The notes under the pieces were generated by a model. That model was given only the letters and a program-made list of their open reading frames with translations, was not told the origin of the DNA and made no database searches. A program made the translations under genes and the position numbers. Of a stretch of DNA of 64,000 nt, positions 35,249 to 42,947 are shown in pieces; the stretch's first letter is position 1; every line of letters begins with the position of its first letter. The stretch comes from Tsukamurella sp. 1534 (lineage in GTDB: Bacteria; Actinomycetota; Actinomycetes; Mycobacteriales; Mycobacteriaceae): contig NZ_HE997627.1 in the NCBI RefSeq assembly GCF_000312385.1, positions 743,777-807,776 of the forward strand. Direction: 5' to 3'.

Positions 35249-35276
35249 CTCATCGGAGGCTCATGGCCGCCTCATC
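35249..35276 (+). promoter_or_regulatory. Three 11-bp-phased CTCAT direct repeats
   Basis: CTCATC at 35249, CTCATG at 35260 and CTCATC at 35271 are spaced exactly 11 bases apart, 22-49 bases before the ATG of the acidic secreted protein. OmpR/PhoB-family regulators bind direct repeats with this phasing, and the operon encodes one. Autoregulation by that response regulator is the simplest reading. Confidence 0.5.
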
Positions 35277-35297
35277 GCCATCGATCAGGATTGAGGC

Positions 35298-35699
35298 ATG
35301 ACGAAGTCCGGCGCTCGCCTCCTGGCACTCGTGACGATTCTCGCGGTGCCCGTCCTGCTGGCCCTCGCGGCGCAGGCGATCGCCTCCCGCCCCGGGGCAC
35401 CGGACATCGGCGACACCGCACCGGTCCCAGTGCACGTGGAGCCCACGGTCAGTCCCTCGCCCGCGCCGCCGCCGACGGCTTCGTCGCCGTCGCCGACCCG
35501 CGCACCGTCGCCGGCGCAGCCCGCGGCGCCGCCCCCCGGACGTCCAGCGGCGCCCACCGGGCCGGGGGCTCCCACCGGCGGCGGGGCCGTCGACGTGGCA
35601 CCGACCGTCGCGACCGAGCCCGTCCCACCGGGCGACGACGTGGGCGACGACGTGGGCGACGACGCCGGGGACGACGCCGGGGAGGACGGCGATGACTGA
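35298..35699 (+). CDS. Small exported Pro-rich protein with an acidic repeat tail
   Basis: A 133-residue protein with an N-terminal hydrophobic helix (residues about 7-27, LLALVTILAVPVLLALAAQA) that is a signal peptide or anchor. Residues 45-95 are a Pro/Ala/Ser/Thr-rich segment. The C tail is a five-unit repeat of GDDV/GDDA/GEDG, encoded by a 12-bp tandem repeat at 35631-35690. No known domain is recognised. It overlaps the histidine kinase gene by eight bases and is probably displayed outside the membrane. The clustered Asp residues could bind divalent cations and modulate the adjacent sensor; this is inference. Confidence 0.75.
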   Translation: MTKSGARLLALVTILAVPVLLALAAQAIASRPGAPDIGDTAPVPVHVEPTVSPSPAPPPTASSPSPTRAPSPAQPAAPPPGRPAAPTGPGAPTGGGAVDVAPTVATEPVPPGDDVGDDVGDDAGDDAGEDGDD

Positions 35700-37137
35700 G
35701 GGGCGCGCGGGAAGCCGGTTCTCCGCCCGCTGGCGGATCCTGGGCTGGCTCATGCTGAGTACCGCCCTCGTTCTGACCGCCATGGTGATCAGCGTGTCCA
35801 GCGCGCTGCAGGCGCGGGCCGGGCACGATGCGAACGACGACGTCGCGCAGGAGGTCGCCGAGTTCCGGCAGTTCGCCGCCGAAGGCGTCAACCCGGAGAC
35901 CGCCCGGCCGTTCACCGCGGCGGAACCGATGCTCGACGTCTTCCTCCGCCGCCAGCAGCCGGGCCAGGGCGAGGTGCTGTTGGGCATCGTCGACGGCGGC
36001 CGGGCGGTGATGTCGGTGCGCGGGGCGGACACGCCGGCCCGCGCCGAGCACGACGTGGCGCTCGACACCGACCTCCTCGGATCGGACGACACGTCGGGCG
36101 TCGCGCAGACACCGGCGGGCGAGCTGCGCTGGGCCAAGGCGGCGATCGCCACGGACGCGGGCGAGAGCGGTCACCTGTTCGTCGGGAACTACACCGCACC
36201 GGCGTACGCCGAGGTCGCGAGCACGACACGGCTGATGGCGGCCGCCTCGATCGGTGCGGTCGCGCTCACCGCGATCCTCGGCTGGCTGATCGCGGGGCAG
36301 ATCCTGCGGCCGATCCGGGTGATGCGGTTGACCGCCGCGGACATCTCACGTGAGGATCTCACGCGGCGGATCCCGGTCCAGGGCAACGACGATCTCGCCG
36401 ATCTGGCGGTCGAGTTCAACTCCATGCTGGACCGCCTGGAATCCGCCTTCGCCACCGAACAGCGGTTCGTCGACGACGCGGGGCACGAACTCCGGACCCC
36501 GATCACGATCATCCGCGGCCACCTGGAGCTTCTCGGCGATGATCCGCTGGAGCGCCGGGCCACCCTGAACCTGGTGACGCAGGAGCTCGACCGGATGAGC
36601 CGCATCGTGACCGACCTGCTGGCGCTCGCGAAGGCCGAGCGGGACGACTTCATCCAGATCGGAGGTCGGGTGGACGTCGCGGAGCTCACGCTGGACATCG
36701 ATGCGAAGGTGCAACAACTGGCACCCCGCACGTGGGTACTCACCCACGTGGCGGACGGGCCCGCCCGCATCGACGCCCAGCGCGTCACACAGGCGATGTT
36801 GCAACTCGCGCAGAACGCCACGCAGCACACCGACCACGGAGCCGAGATCCGCCTCTCGTCGTACTTCGCGCAGGACGAGACCGGCGCGCCGGTCGTGGTG
36901 TTCGCGGTCTCGGACACCGGGCCCGGAGTTCCCGCGGCCGAGGCGTCCACGATCTTCGAGCGGTTCGCGCGCGGGACCGCCCGGCGCACCGTCGGCGAGC
37001 ACTCCGGGGCGGGACTCGGCCTCGCCATCGTGCGCGCGATCGCGGACGGCCACAACGGTTCGGCGTTCGTCGATTCCACGCCGGGGCAGGGCGCGACGTT
37101 CGGGATCGCGCTGCCGACACGGGAGGAGCGGATATGA
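35692..37137 (+). CDS. Sensor histidine kinase
   Basis: A 481-residue HPK1-type kinase. TM1 is at about 17-38, an extracytoplasmic sensor region follows (about 40-180), and TM2 is at about 182-202. A HAMP domain (about 203-255), the HisKA box DDAGHELRTPI with His265, the N box QNATQH (Asn375), the G1 box DTGPGV and the G2 box GAGLGLAIV (438-447) complete it. It is organised like actinobacterial TcrY/MtrB-type sensors. ATGA overlap with the response regulator confirms pairing. The neighbouring SLC13 carrier suggests it senses a small carboxylate or its metal complex. Confidence 0.93.
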   Translation: MTEGRAGSRFSARWRILGWLMLSTALVLTAMVISVSSALQARAGHDANDDVAQEVAEFRQFAAEGVNPETARPFTAAEPMLDVFLRRQQPGQGEVLLGIVDGGRAVMSVRGADTPARAEHDVALDTDLLGSDDTSGVAQTPAGELRWAKAAIATDAGESGHLFVGNYTAPAYAEVASTTRLMAAASIGAVALTAILGWLIAGQILRPIRVMRLTAADISREDLTRRIPVQGNDDLADLAVEFNSMLDRLESAFATEQRFVDDAGHELRTPITIIRGHLELLGDDPLERRATLNLVTQELDRMSRIVTDLLALAKAERDDFIQIGGRVDVAELTLDIDAKVQQLAPRTWVLTHVADGPARIDAQRVTQAMLQLAQNATQHTDHGAEIRLSSYFAQDETGAPVVVFAVSDTGPGVPAAEASTIFERFARGTARRTVGEHSGAGLGLAIVRAIADGHNGSAFVDSTPGQGATFGIALPTREERI

Positions 37138-37814
37138 GTCACGTCCTGATCGCGGAGGATTCCGAGCGGATCAGCGCGTTCGTCGAGAAGGGGCTGCGGT
37201 CGGCGGGCTACCTGACCACCGTGGCGGACAACGGCGAGACCGCGCTCCTGCTCGCCCGCACCGGAGCTTTCGACCTGGTGATCCTCGACATCGGACTCCC
37301 CCGGCTCTCCGGTTTCGATGTGCTGCAACGGCTCCGCGACGAACGGAACGCCGTGCCGGTCATCGTGCTCACCGCCCGAGACACCGTGCACGACACCGTC
37401 GCGGGGCTGGAGGGCGGCGCGAACGACTACATGACCAAGCCCTTCGAATTCGCCGAACTGCTGGCGCGGGTGCGGCTGCGCATCCGCGCCGGCGAGAGCG
37501 GCAACGGCGGAGGCGGAGCCGGCACGATGCGGGCCGCCGGCCTGAGCCTCGACGTCCGCAGCCGGCGCGTCTCCGGCGACGGCGTGATCGCCGACCTCAC
37601 CGCACGCGAGTTCGCGGTGCTCGAACTGTTGATGCTCAACGCGGGCCACATCCTCTCCCGGGAACAGATCCTCGATCGAGTCTGGGGCTACGACCACGAC
37701 CCCACGTCGAACGTGGTCGAGGTCTTCATCCGGGCGCTGCGCCGCAAGCTCGGCGACGGCCGCATCGAGACCGTGCGCGGGCTCGGCTACCGGCTCCGCG
37801 AGGCCGCGCCATGA
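37134..37814 (+). CDS. OmpR/PhoB-family response regulator
   Basis: A 226-residue regulator. The receiver domain has the acidic pair Glu8/Asp9, phosphoacceptor Asp52 (VILDIGLP), the Thr of VLTARD and Lys102 (MTKPFEF). The winged-helix output domain (about 130-222) has LTAREFAVLELL, LSREQILDRVWGYDHDP and the recognition helix NVVEVFIRALRRKLG. It starts within the kinase stop codon (ATGA) and ends within the start of the carrier gene (ATGA). A glycine-rich linker (GNGGGGAG) joins the domains. Confidence 0.94.
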   Translation: MSHVLIAEDSERISAFVEKGLRSAGYLTTVADNGETALLLARTGAFDLVILDIGLPRLSGFDVLQRLRDERNAVPVIVLTARDTVHDTVAGLEGGANDYMTKPFEFAELLARVRLRIRAGESGNGGGGAGTMRAAGLSLDVRSRRVSGDGVIADLTAREFAVLELLMLNAGHILSREQILDRVWGYDHDPTSNVVEVFIRALRRKLGDGRIETVRGLGYRLREAAP

Positions 37815-39376
37815 GCACGGTACACGGCAGCGGTATCCCGGGCGACGCCGTCCACGACCGCGGCACGCGGGTCTTCCACAGCACCACTCCCGTAGCCCGG
37901 CGGCCGGACCGCGGGCGGCCACCGCGGCTCCGGCTCCCCCGCCGACGCCTGCTGATCAGCGGCGGCGCGCTCCTCGCCCTCCTCGCCGCACTCACCCGGC
38001 TGCCCTCCGACGACGGCGCACTCACACCGGACGCCCGGATCACGCTGACGGTGTTCGCCATCGCGGTATGGGCGTGGGTGTTCACCGCGCTCGACGACAC
38101 GTTCGTCGCGCTGGCAGCGGGCACCGCACTGGTGGTCTTCGAGGTCGTCGACAGTGACGAGCTCTTCGCCACCCTGGGCTCCGACATGATCTGGCTGCTG
38201 GTCTCGGCGTTCGTCATCGCCGCTGGCGTCACGTCGTCCGGGCTGGCGATCCGCGCCGCCGCGTGGCTGGTGGGTTCGGCGCGCACGGTCCGCGGCCTGG
38301 TTCACGTCGTGACCGCAGCGCTGGTGGCGACCGCGTTCGCGATCCCGTCGACGTCCGGCCGAGCGGCCCTCACCCTGCCGGTGTTCGTGGCGATCGCGGC
38401 CGCGCTCGGGAGCGGGCGCGGTGCGGGGCCGCGCCACCGCGTGGTGCTCGTCCTCGCCCTGGTGTTCCCCACCGTGATCCTGCTGTCCGCCGTCGGCTCC
38501 CTGTTGGGCGCCGGCGCGCACCTGGTCACGTCGCAGGTGCTGCACACGGCGACCGGCACGGGCTTCTCCTTCGCGGAGTGGCTGGTGCTGGGGCTTCCCC
38601 TCGCCGTGGTCTCCAGTCATCTCGCGGCGGAGCTCGTGCTGCTGCTGTTCAGCAGGCGCGCCGACCGGCGCGAACCGATCTCGATCCCGGTCGCCGACAT
38701 CGAAGCCGCCTCGGGCACCCCGGTCACCGGCCCGCTCACCGTGCAGGAGTCGCGCGCGGCCCTGATCCTGGCGTCGGTGATCGTGTTGTGGTGTACCGAG
38801 CCGCTGCACGGCCTGCACCCCGCCATCGTCGCGCTGCTGGGCGCGCTGGTCACCACCTCCCCGCGCTACGGCTCGACCACCCTGAAGAAGACCCTGGGTG
38901 CGGTTCCGTGGTCGCTGCTGTTGTTCATGGCGGCGACGCTGGCGCTGGGCGACGCCCTGATCGCCTCGGGCGCGGCGGAGTGGATCGCGAACCGGCTCTT
39001 CGGCGGCCTGGGTGTGCGCAGCCCCTTCGTGTTCCTCCTCGCGATAGTGGCGGTCTCGACCGTCGCGCACCTGGTGATCCAGTCCCGGTCCGCTCGATCG
39101 GCCGTGCTCATCCCCGTCGTTGTGGCGCTCGCCCCCACGATGGGAGTCAGCGCCGCCGCCGCGGCGTTCGCGTCCACCGCGGCGGCCGGCTTCTGCCACA
39201 CGCTCCCGTCGTCGGCCAAGCCCGTCGCCCTGTTCAGCGACGTCGAGGGAACCCGCACGTACGCCCCCGGGCACCTGCGGAAGCTGTCGCTGTTCCTCGC
39301 GCCTCTGATGATCGCGCTCGTCCTGCTCTTCTCATACCTCGTCTGGCCGCCGCTCGGGCTGCCGGTCCACCGTTAG
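37811..39376 (+). CDS. SLC13/DASS-family anion transporter
   Basis: A 521-residue membrane protein with a basic N-terminal extension of about 45 residues and 11-12 helices. Divalent anion:sodium symporter features include SDMIWLLVSAFVIAAGVTSSGL in the first half and the matching inverted repeat region with SKPVALFSDVEGTRTYAPG and LPSSAK in the second. TSGRAALTLPVF and VIQSRSARSAVLIPVV correspond to the two substrate/Na+ clusters. Likely substrates are dicarboxylates, tricarboxylates or hydroxyacids. It is translationally coupled to the response regulator and followed after eight bases by glycerate kinase. Confidence 0.85.
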   Translation: MSTVHGSGIPGDAVHDRGTRVFHSTTPVARRPDRGRPPRLRLPRRRLLISGGALLALLAALTRLPSDDGALTPDARITLTVFAIAVWAWVFTALDDTFVALAAGTALVVFEVVDSDELFATLGSDMIWLLVSAFVIAAGVTSSGLAIRAAAWLVGSARTVRGLVHVVTAALVATAFAIPSTSGRAALTLPVFVAIAAALGSGRGAGPRHRVVLVLALVFPTVILLSAVGSLLGAGAHLVTSQVLHTATGTGFSFAEWLVLGLPLAVVSSHLAAELVLLLFSRRADRREPISIPVADIEAASGTPVTGPLTVQESRAALILASVIVLWCTEPLHGLHPAIVALLGALVTTSPRYGSTTLKKTLGAVPWSLLLFMAATLALGDALIASGAAEWIANRLFGGLGVRSPFVFLLAIVAVSTVAHLVIQSRSARSAVLIPVVVALAPTMGVSAAAAAFASTAAAGFCHTLPSSAKPVALFSDVEGTRTYAPGHLRKLSLFLAPLMIALVLLFSYLVWPPLGLPVHR

Positions 39377-39384
39377 GAACCACC

Positions 39385-40581
39385 GTGCCCGTCACCGTCC
39401 CCCACCGCATCCTGGTCGCCCCCAGCGGATTCAAGGAGAGTCTCAGCGCCGCCCAGGTCGCCGAGGCGATGGCTCGCGGCGTACGGCGCGTGCTGCCCGG
39501 CGCGGTCATCGAGGCGGTCCCCATGGTCGACGGCGGCGAAGGCACCGCGCGAGCGCTGGCGGAGGCGACGGACGGCCGCCTCGTCCCCGCGATCGTGACC
39601 GGCCCGGTCGGCGAGCCCGTCGCCTCCCACTTCGCCCTCCTCGGCGGCGACGCCGCCGGCACCGCGGTCGTGGAGATGGCGGCTGCCGCAGGCCTGCGGC
39701 TGGTGCCGGCCGACCTCCGCGACCCCACCCGCACCACCTCGCACGGAGTCGGCGAGCTGATCCGTGGCGCGCTCGACGCGGGCGCGCGCCGAATCATCGT
39801 GGGGTGCGGCGATTCCGGCGTCTCCGACGGCGGCGCAGGGATGCTCACGGCGCTCGGCGCACGGGTTCTCGGGCCCGACGGTGCGCCGATCGCCCCCGGG
39901 GGTGCCGGGCTCGCCGACGCTGCCCGGCTCGACCTCGCCTGCCTGGATCCCCGCCTGGCCGAGGCCGAGATCGTGGTCGCCTGCAACGTTCACAACGTGC
40001 TGTGTGGACCGAAGGGTGTCGCGCGGGTCTTCGGCCCGCAGAAGGGCGCGACCCCTCAGCAGGTCGAGCTCCTCAGCAGCGCACTCGAGCGCTGGGCGGA
40101 CGTCCTGGAGAACGCCTGCGCGGCACCGGGTCTCGATGTACGGAACGGACCCGGCACCGGCGCGTCCGGTGGGATCGGCGCCGCACTCGCCGCGGTGTGC
40201 GGGGCCGCGCTCACGAGCCGCTTCGAGGTGCTCATGGACGGCGAACTCAGCGGAGTCGACCTCGACGCTCACATCCGCCGCGCTGATCTGGTCCTCACCG
40301 CCGAGGGCGCCGTCGATTACCAGACCCCGCACGGCAAGATCCCCGCCGAGGTCGCGCGCCGCGCCAAGCGGCACGGCAAGCCCGTGATCGCGCTGGCCGG
40401 CAGCATCGGCGAGGGCGCCGCCGATGTGCACGACATCGGGATCGACGCGGTCATGGGGATCATCCCCATCCCGATGGACATCGCGCAGGCCGTCAGCGAG
40501 GCCGCCCCCTTGGTGGCGAACGCCACCGAGCGCACGCTGCGGCTCGTCACCCTGGGCTGCTCGTTCGGCGCCACCGGATGA
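39385..40581 (+). CDS. Glycerate kinase
   Basis: A 398-residue glycerate kinase of the GlxK/GarK fold that phosphorylates D-glycerate with ATP (to 2-phosphoglycerate in class I enzymes). The opening RILVAPSGFKESLSAAQVAEAMARG, VPMVDGGEGTARAL, GCGDSGVSDGGAGMLTALG and VACNVHNVLCGPKGVARVFGPQKGAT are all family hallmarks. The GTG at 39385 follows TTAGGAAC. As the last gene of the two-component operon it suggests that the imported substrate is glycerate or feeds into it (for example tartrate or glucarate). Confidence 0.93.
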   Translation: MPVTVPHRILVAPSGFKESLSAAQVAEAMARGVRRVLPGAVIEAVPMVDGGEGTARALAEATDGRLVPAIVTGPVGEPVASHFALLGGDAAGTAVVEMAAAAGLRLVPADLRDPTRTTSHGVGELIRGALDAGARRIIVGCGDSGVSDGGAGMLTALGARVLGPDGAPIAPGGAGLADAARLDLACLDPRLAEAEIVVACNVHNVLCGPKGVARVFGPQKGATPQQVELLSSALERWADVLENACAAPGLDVRNGPGTGASGGIGAALAAVCGAALTSRFEVLMDGELSGVDLDAHIRRADLVLTAEGAVDYQTPHGKIPAEVARRAKRHGKPVIALAGSIGEGAADVHDIGIDAVMGIIPIPMDIAQAVSEAAPLVANATERTLRLVTLGCSFGATG

Positions 40582-40618
40582 TCGGCATCGGTCCGTCGGT
40601 CACCGGGGCGAGCGGCCG

Positions 40619-42157
40619 CTACTCGAGCACCCTCTCGCGGTCACGCTCGACGGTGCGCTTCTCCCAGAACGTGGCGCCGACGATGCCGAGCGGAGTGGGA
40701 TCGAACTGCGGGTCGATACCCATCTTCTGCTGGCGTTCGAAGTCGCGGAGCGCCGCGAAGGCGGCGTTCTGTAGCACCAGGATGCCGAGGATGTTCAGCC
40801 ATGCCATGAGCCCGACGCCCAGGTCGCCCATCGCCCACGCGTCCTTCGCCTCGGAGACGCACCCGATGGTGACCGAGACCAGGATGAGCACCTGGAGCAG
40901 CATCGTCAGGACCTTGCCGACGGGCGAACCGAGACCGGGGATCAGCGCGGTGGCCGCGCGGCCCATGATGAAGCGGAGGTTGGTCTCCGCCATGTAGTAG
41001 TACGCCACGATCGTGGTGAAGCAGAAGAACGCGAGCGAGATCGCGATGAAGCTGGCGCCTGCCCCGTTGAACACGGTGTCGAAGCCCTGCTGCGCGTACG
41101 CCGGCCCGACGGTCGGATTCCCGATGAGGGCGCCGCCTTCCGACTTCACCGGGTCCGTGTTCGACTCGCCCTCGAAGACCCGGTAGGCGCCCGTGCTCAG
41201 GATGATGAACGCGGTGGCCGAGCACACGAACAGGGTGTCCACGTAGACCGCGAACGCCTGGGCCAGGCCCTGTTTGGCGGGGTGGCTCACCTCGGCCGCC
41301 GCGGCGGCGTGCGGGCCCGTGCCCTGACCGGCCTCGTTCGAGTAGACGCCGCGCTTGACGCCCCACAGCACCGCGGTGCCCACGAGGGCGCCGAATCCCG
41401 CGGACAGGTCGAAGGCGTCGCTGATGATCAGGCCGATCACGCCGGGGACCGCGTCGAGGTTGAACGCCATGATGATCAGTGCGGCAACGATGTAGAGCAC
41501 CGCCATCACGGGCACCACGACCGACGCGAACGTCGCGATCCGCTTGACCCCGCCGATGATCACGAACGCGAGCACGATCACCACGCCGACCGCGGCGATC
41601 CACGGCTCGATACCCCACGCGCTCTCCATCGCGGCGGCCATGGAGTTGGACTGCACCATGGGCATGAGGAGGCCGCAGGCCAGCACGGTGACCGCGGCGA
41701 ATGCGAGGCCGTAGACCTTGCCGGCGACCGCGAATTTCGTGTGCGCGAAGGCGCGCCTGAAGTAGTACGCGGGCCCGCCGCGGTACTCCCCCGTGAGCTG
41801 GTCGCGCTCCTTGTAGATCTGCCCGAGCGTGCACTCCACGAACGACGTGGAGGCGCCGAGGAACGCCATCGCCCACATCCAGAACACCGCACCGGGGCCG
41901 CCGAACGCGATGGCGGTGGCGACGCCGGCGATGTTGCCGGTGCCCACGCGGCCGGCGAGCGACATCGCGAGCGCCTGGAAGGAGCTGACGCCCGAATCCG
42001 AGCTCTCGCCCTTCTTCAGCTGCCCGAGCATCGCCGGGATCTGCCGCACCTGAACCAGGCGGGAGCGGATGCTGAAGAAGATCCCCACCCCGAGGCAGAG
42101 GAAGATCAGCCCCTTGCTCCACACGTACTCGTTCAGCGTCGCCAGCAGCTCAGACAT
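40619..42157 (-). CDS. Alanine/glycine:cation symporter (AGCS family)
   Basis: A 512-residue sodium-coupled amino acid transporter with about eleven helices. The AGCS motifs are present: FQALAMSLAGRVGTGNIAGVATAIAFGGPGAVFWMW near residues 60-95, and EAGQGTGPHAAAAAEVSHPAKQGL in the middle. It starts at the ATG 42157; the additional upstream in-frame codons are not needed. It converges with the glycerate kinase gene. No regulator is adjacent on the same strand. Confidence 0.93.
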   Translation of the reverse strand: MSELLATLNEYVWSKGLIFLCLGVGIFFSIRSRLVQVRQIPAMLGQLKKGESSDSGVSSFQALAMSLAGRVGTGNIAGVATAIAFGGPGAVFWMWAMAFLGASTSFVECTLGQIYKERDQLTGEYRGGPAYYFRRAFAHTKFAVAGKVYGLAFAAVTVLACGLLMPMVQSNSMAAAMESAWGIEPWIAAVGVVIVLAFVIIGGVKRIATFASVVVPVMAVLYIVAALIIMAFNLDAVPGVIGLIISDAFDLSAGFGALVGTAVLWGVKRGVYSNEAGQGTGPHAAAAAEVSHPAKQGLAQAFAVYVDTLFVCSATAFIILSTGAYRVFEGESNTDPVKSEGGALIGNPTVGPAYAQQGFDTVFNGAGASFIAISLAFFCFTTIVAYYYMAETNLRFIMGRAATALIPGLGSPVGKVLTMLLQVLILVSVTIGCVSEAKDAWAMGDLGVGLMAWLNILGILVLQNAAFAALRDFERQQKMGIDPQFDPTPLGIVGATFWEKRTVERDRERVLE

Positions 42158-42259
42158 GCGAGCAACCTTAAGCGGACTCTCAAGGGATGGGAGCACATCC
42201 GCGATCTTCTGTTACCCACAAGTAATCCCGCCGCAAACTTCCCGGTCGGCGTGCCGCTG

Positions 42260-42856
42260 TCAGCGCACGAAGAGGTCGTCGAGGTGGCGGTCGATCGCGG
42301 CGAGCGCGGCGTCGGGGGTGATCACGCCGAGTTCGAGCAGGGGCGTCAGCCCGGTGAGCGCGAGCACCCGGTCCGTCTCGGTCGACGGTGCGCGGTCGGC
42401 CGCGATCAGTCCGTCGGCGATCGCACGCACGATGAGCTCCTCGACCTGCGCCCGCCCCTGCCGCATGCCGTCCCGCGTCCTGGCGCGGACGGCGTCGTCG
42501 TGCAGGGCCTCGAGGACGTAGGCGGCGTTCATCCGGCTCGTCGCGCGCGCGTCATCGTGCAGCGGCAGCATCTCGACGAGTGTGAGCCGCAGGATGTCGC
42601 GCGGGTGCGGGTCTTCGCCGAGGCCGGCCAGCCCGCGCGCCACCCGCTCCCCCGTGTGGGCGGCGGCGAAATCCATGGCGAAGGTGAGCAGCTCCTGCCT
42701 GGAGGCGAAGTAGTGCTGCAGCTGGCCGTGCGACATCCCCGCCTCCTTGGCCACCTCGCGCAGGCTCAGCCGCAGGACGCCGCGGGTGTCCACCACGCGC
42801 CACAGTGCACGGGCGATCGCCTCGCGCCGCTCCTGATGATCGACCTGTTTCGGCAT
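42260..42856 (-). CDS. TetR-family transcriptional regulator
   Basis: A 198-residue repressor. The HTH is LSLREVAKEAGMSHGQLQHYFASRQELLTFAM (about residues 31-60), the classic TetR N-terminal domain. The ligand domain ends with an all-helical segment. A strong GAGGAGAGGAGG precedes the ATG at 42856. It is divergent from the esterase gene across 91 bases that contain an AT-rich palindrome, so autoregulation and control of the esterase are likely. Confidence 0.9.
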   Translation of the reverse strand: MPKQVDHQERREAIARALWRVVDTRGVLRLSLREVAKEAGMSHGQLQHYFASRQELLTFAMDFAAAHTGERVARGLAGLGEDPHPRDILRLTLVEMLPLHDDARATSRMNAAYVLEALHDDAVRARTRDGMRQGRAQVEELIVRAIADGLIAADRAPSTETDRVLALTGLTPLLELGVITPDAALAAIDRHLDDLFVR

Positions 42857-42874
42857 CGCGGCCCTCCTCTCCTC

Positions 42875-42912
42875 TTCAATACACTTGAAATAATACATAT
42901 GGCTGATAACCT
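42875..42912 (+). promoter_or_regulatory. TetR operator overlapping the esterase promoter
   Basis: TTCAATACACTTGAA (42875-42889) is a 5-5-5 palindrome. Its right arm forms the -35 TTGAAA (42885-42890), followed after 16 bases by the -10 TAACCT (42907-42912). Start is near 42919, 29 bases before the esterase ATG. The AT-rich composition stands out from the surroundings. Confidence 0.6.
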
Positions 42913-42947
42913 CGGACCAGACGACGCGCCACAGAGAGGTCACCGAG

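Noticed and set aside
38263..39384. In-frame upstream extension of the glycerate kinase
   Set aside because: It overlaps the SLC13 carrier in another frame; the GTG at 39385 has a ribosome-binding site and gives the normal family N terminus.
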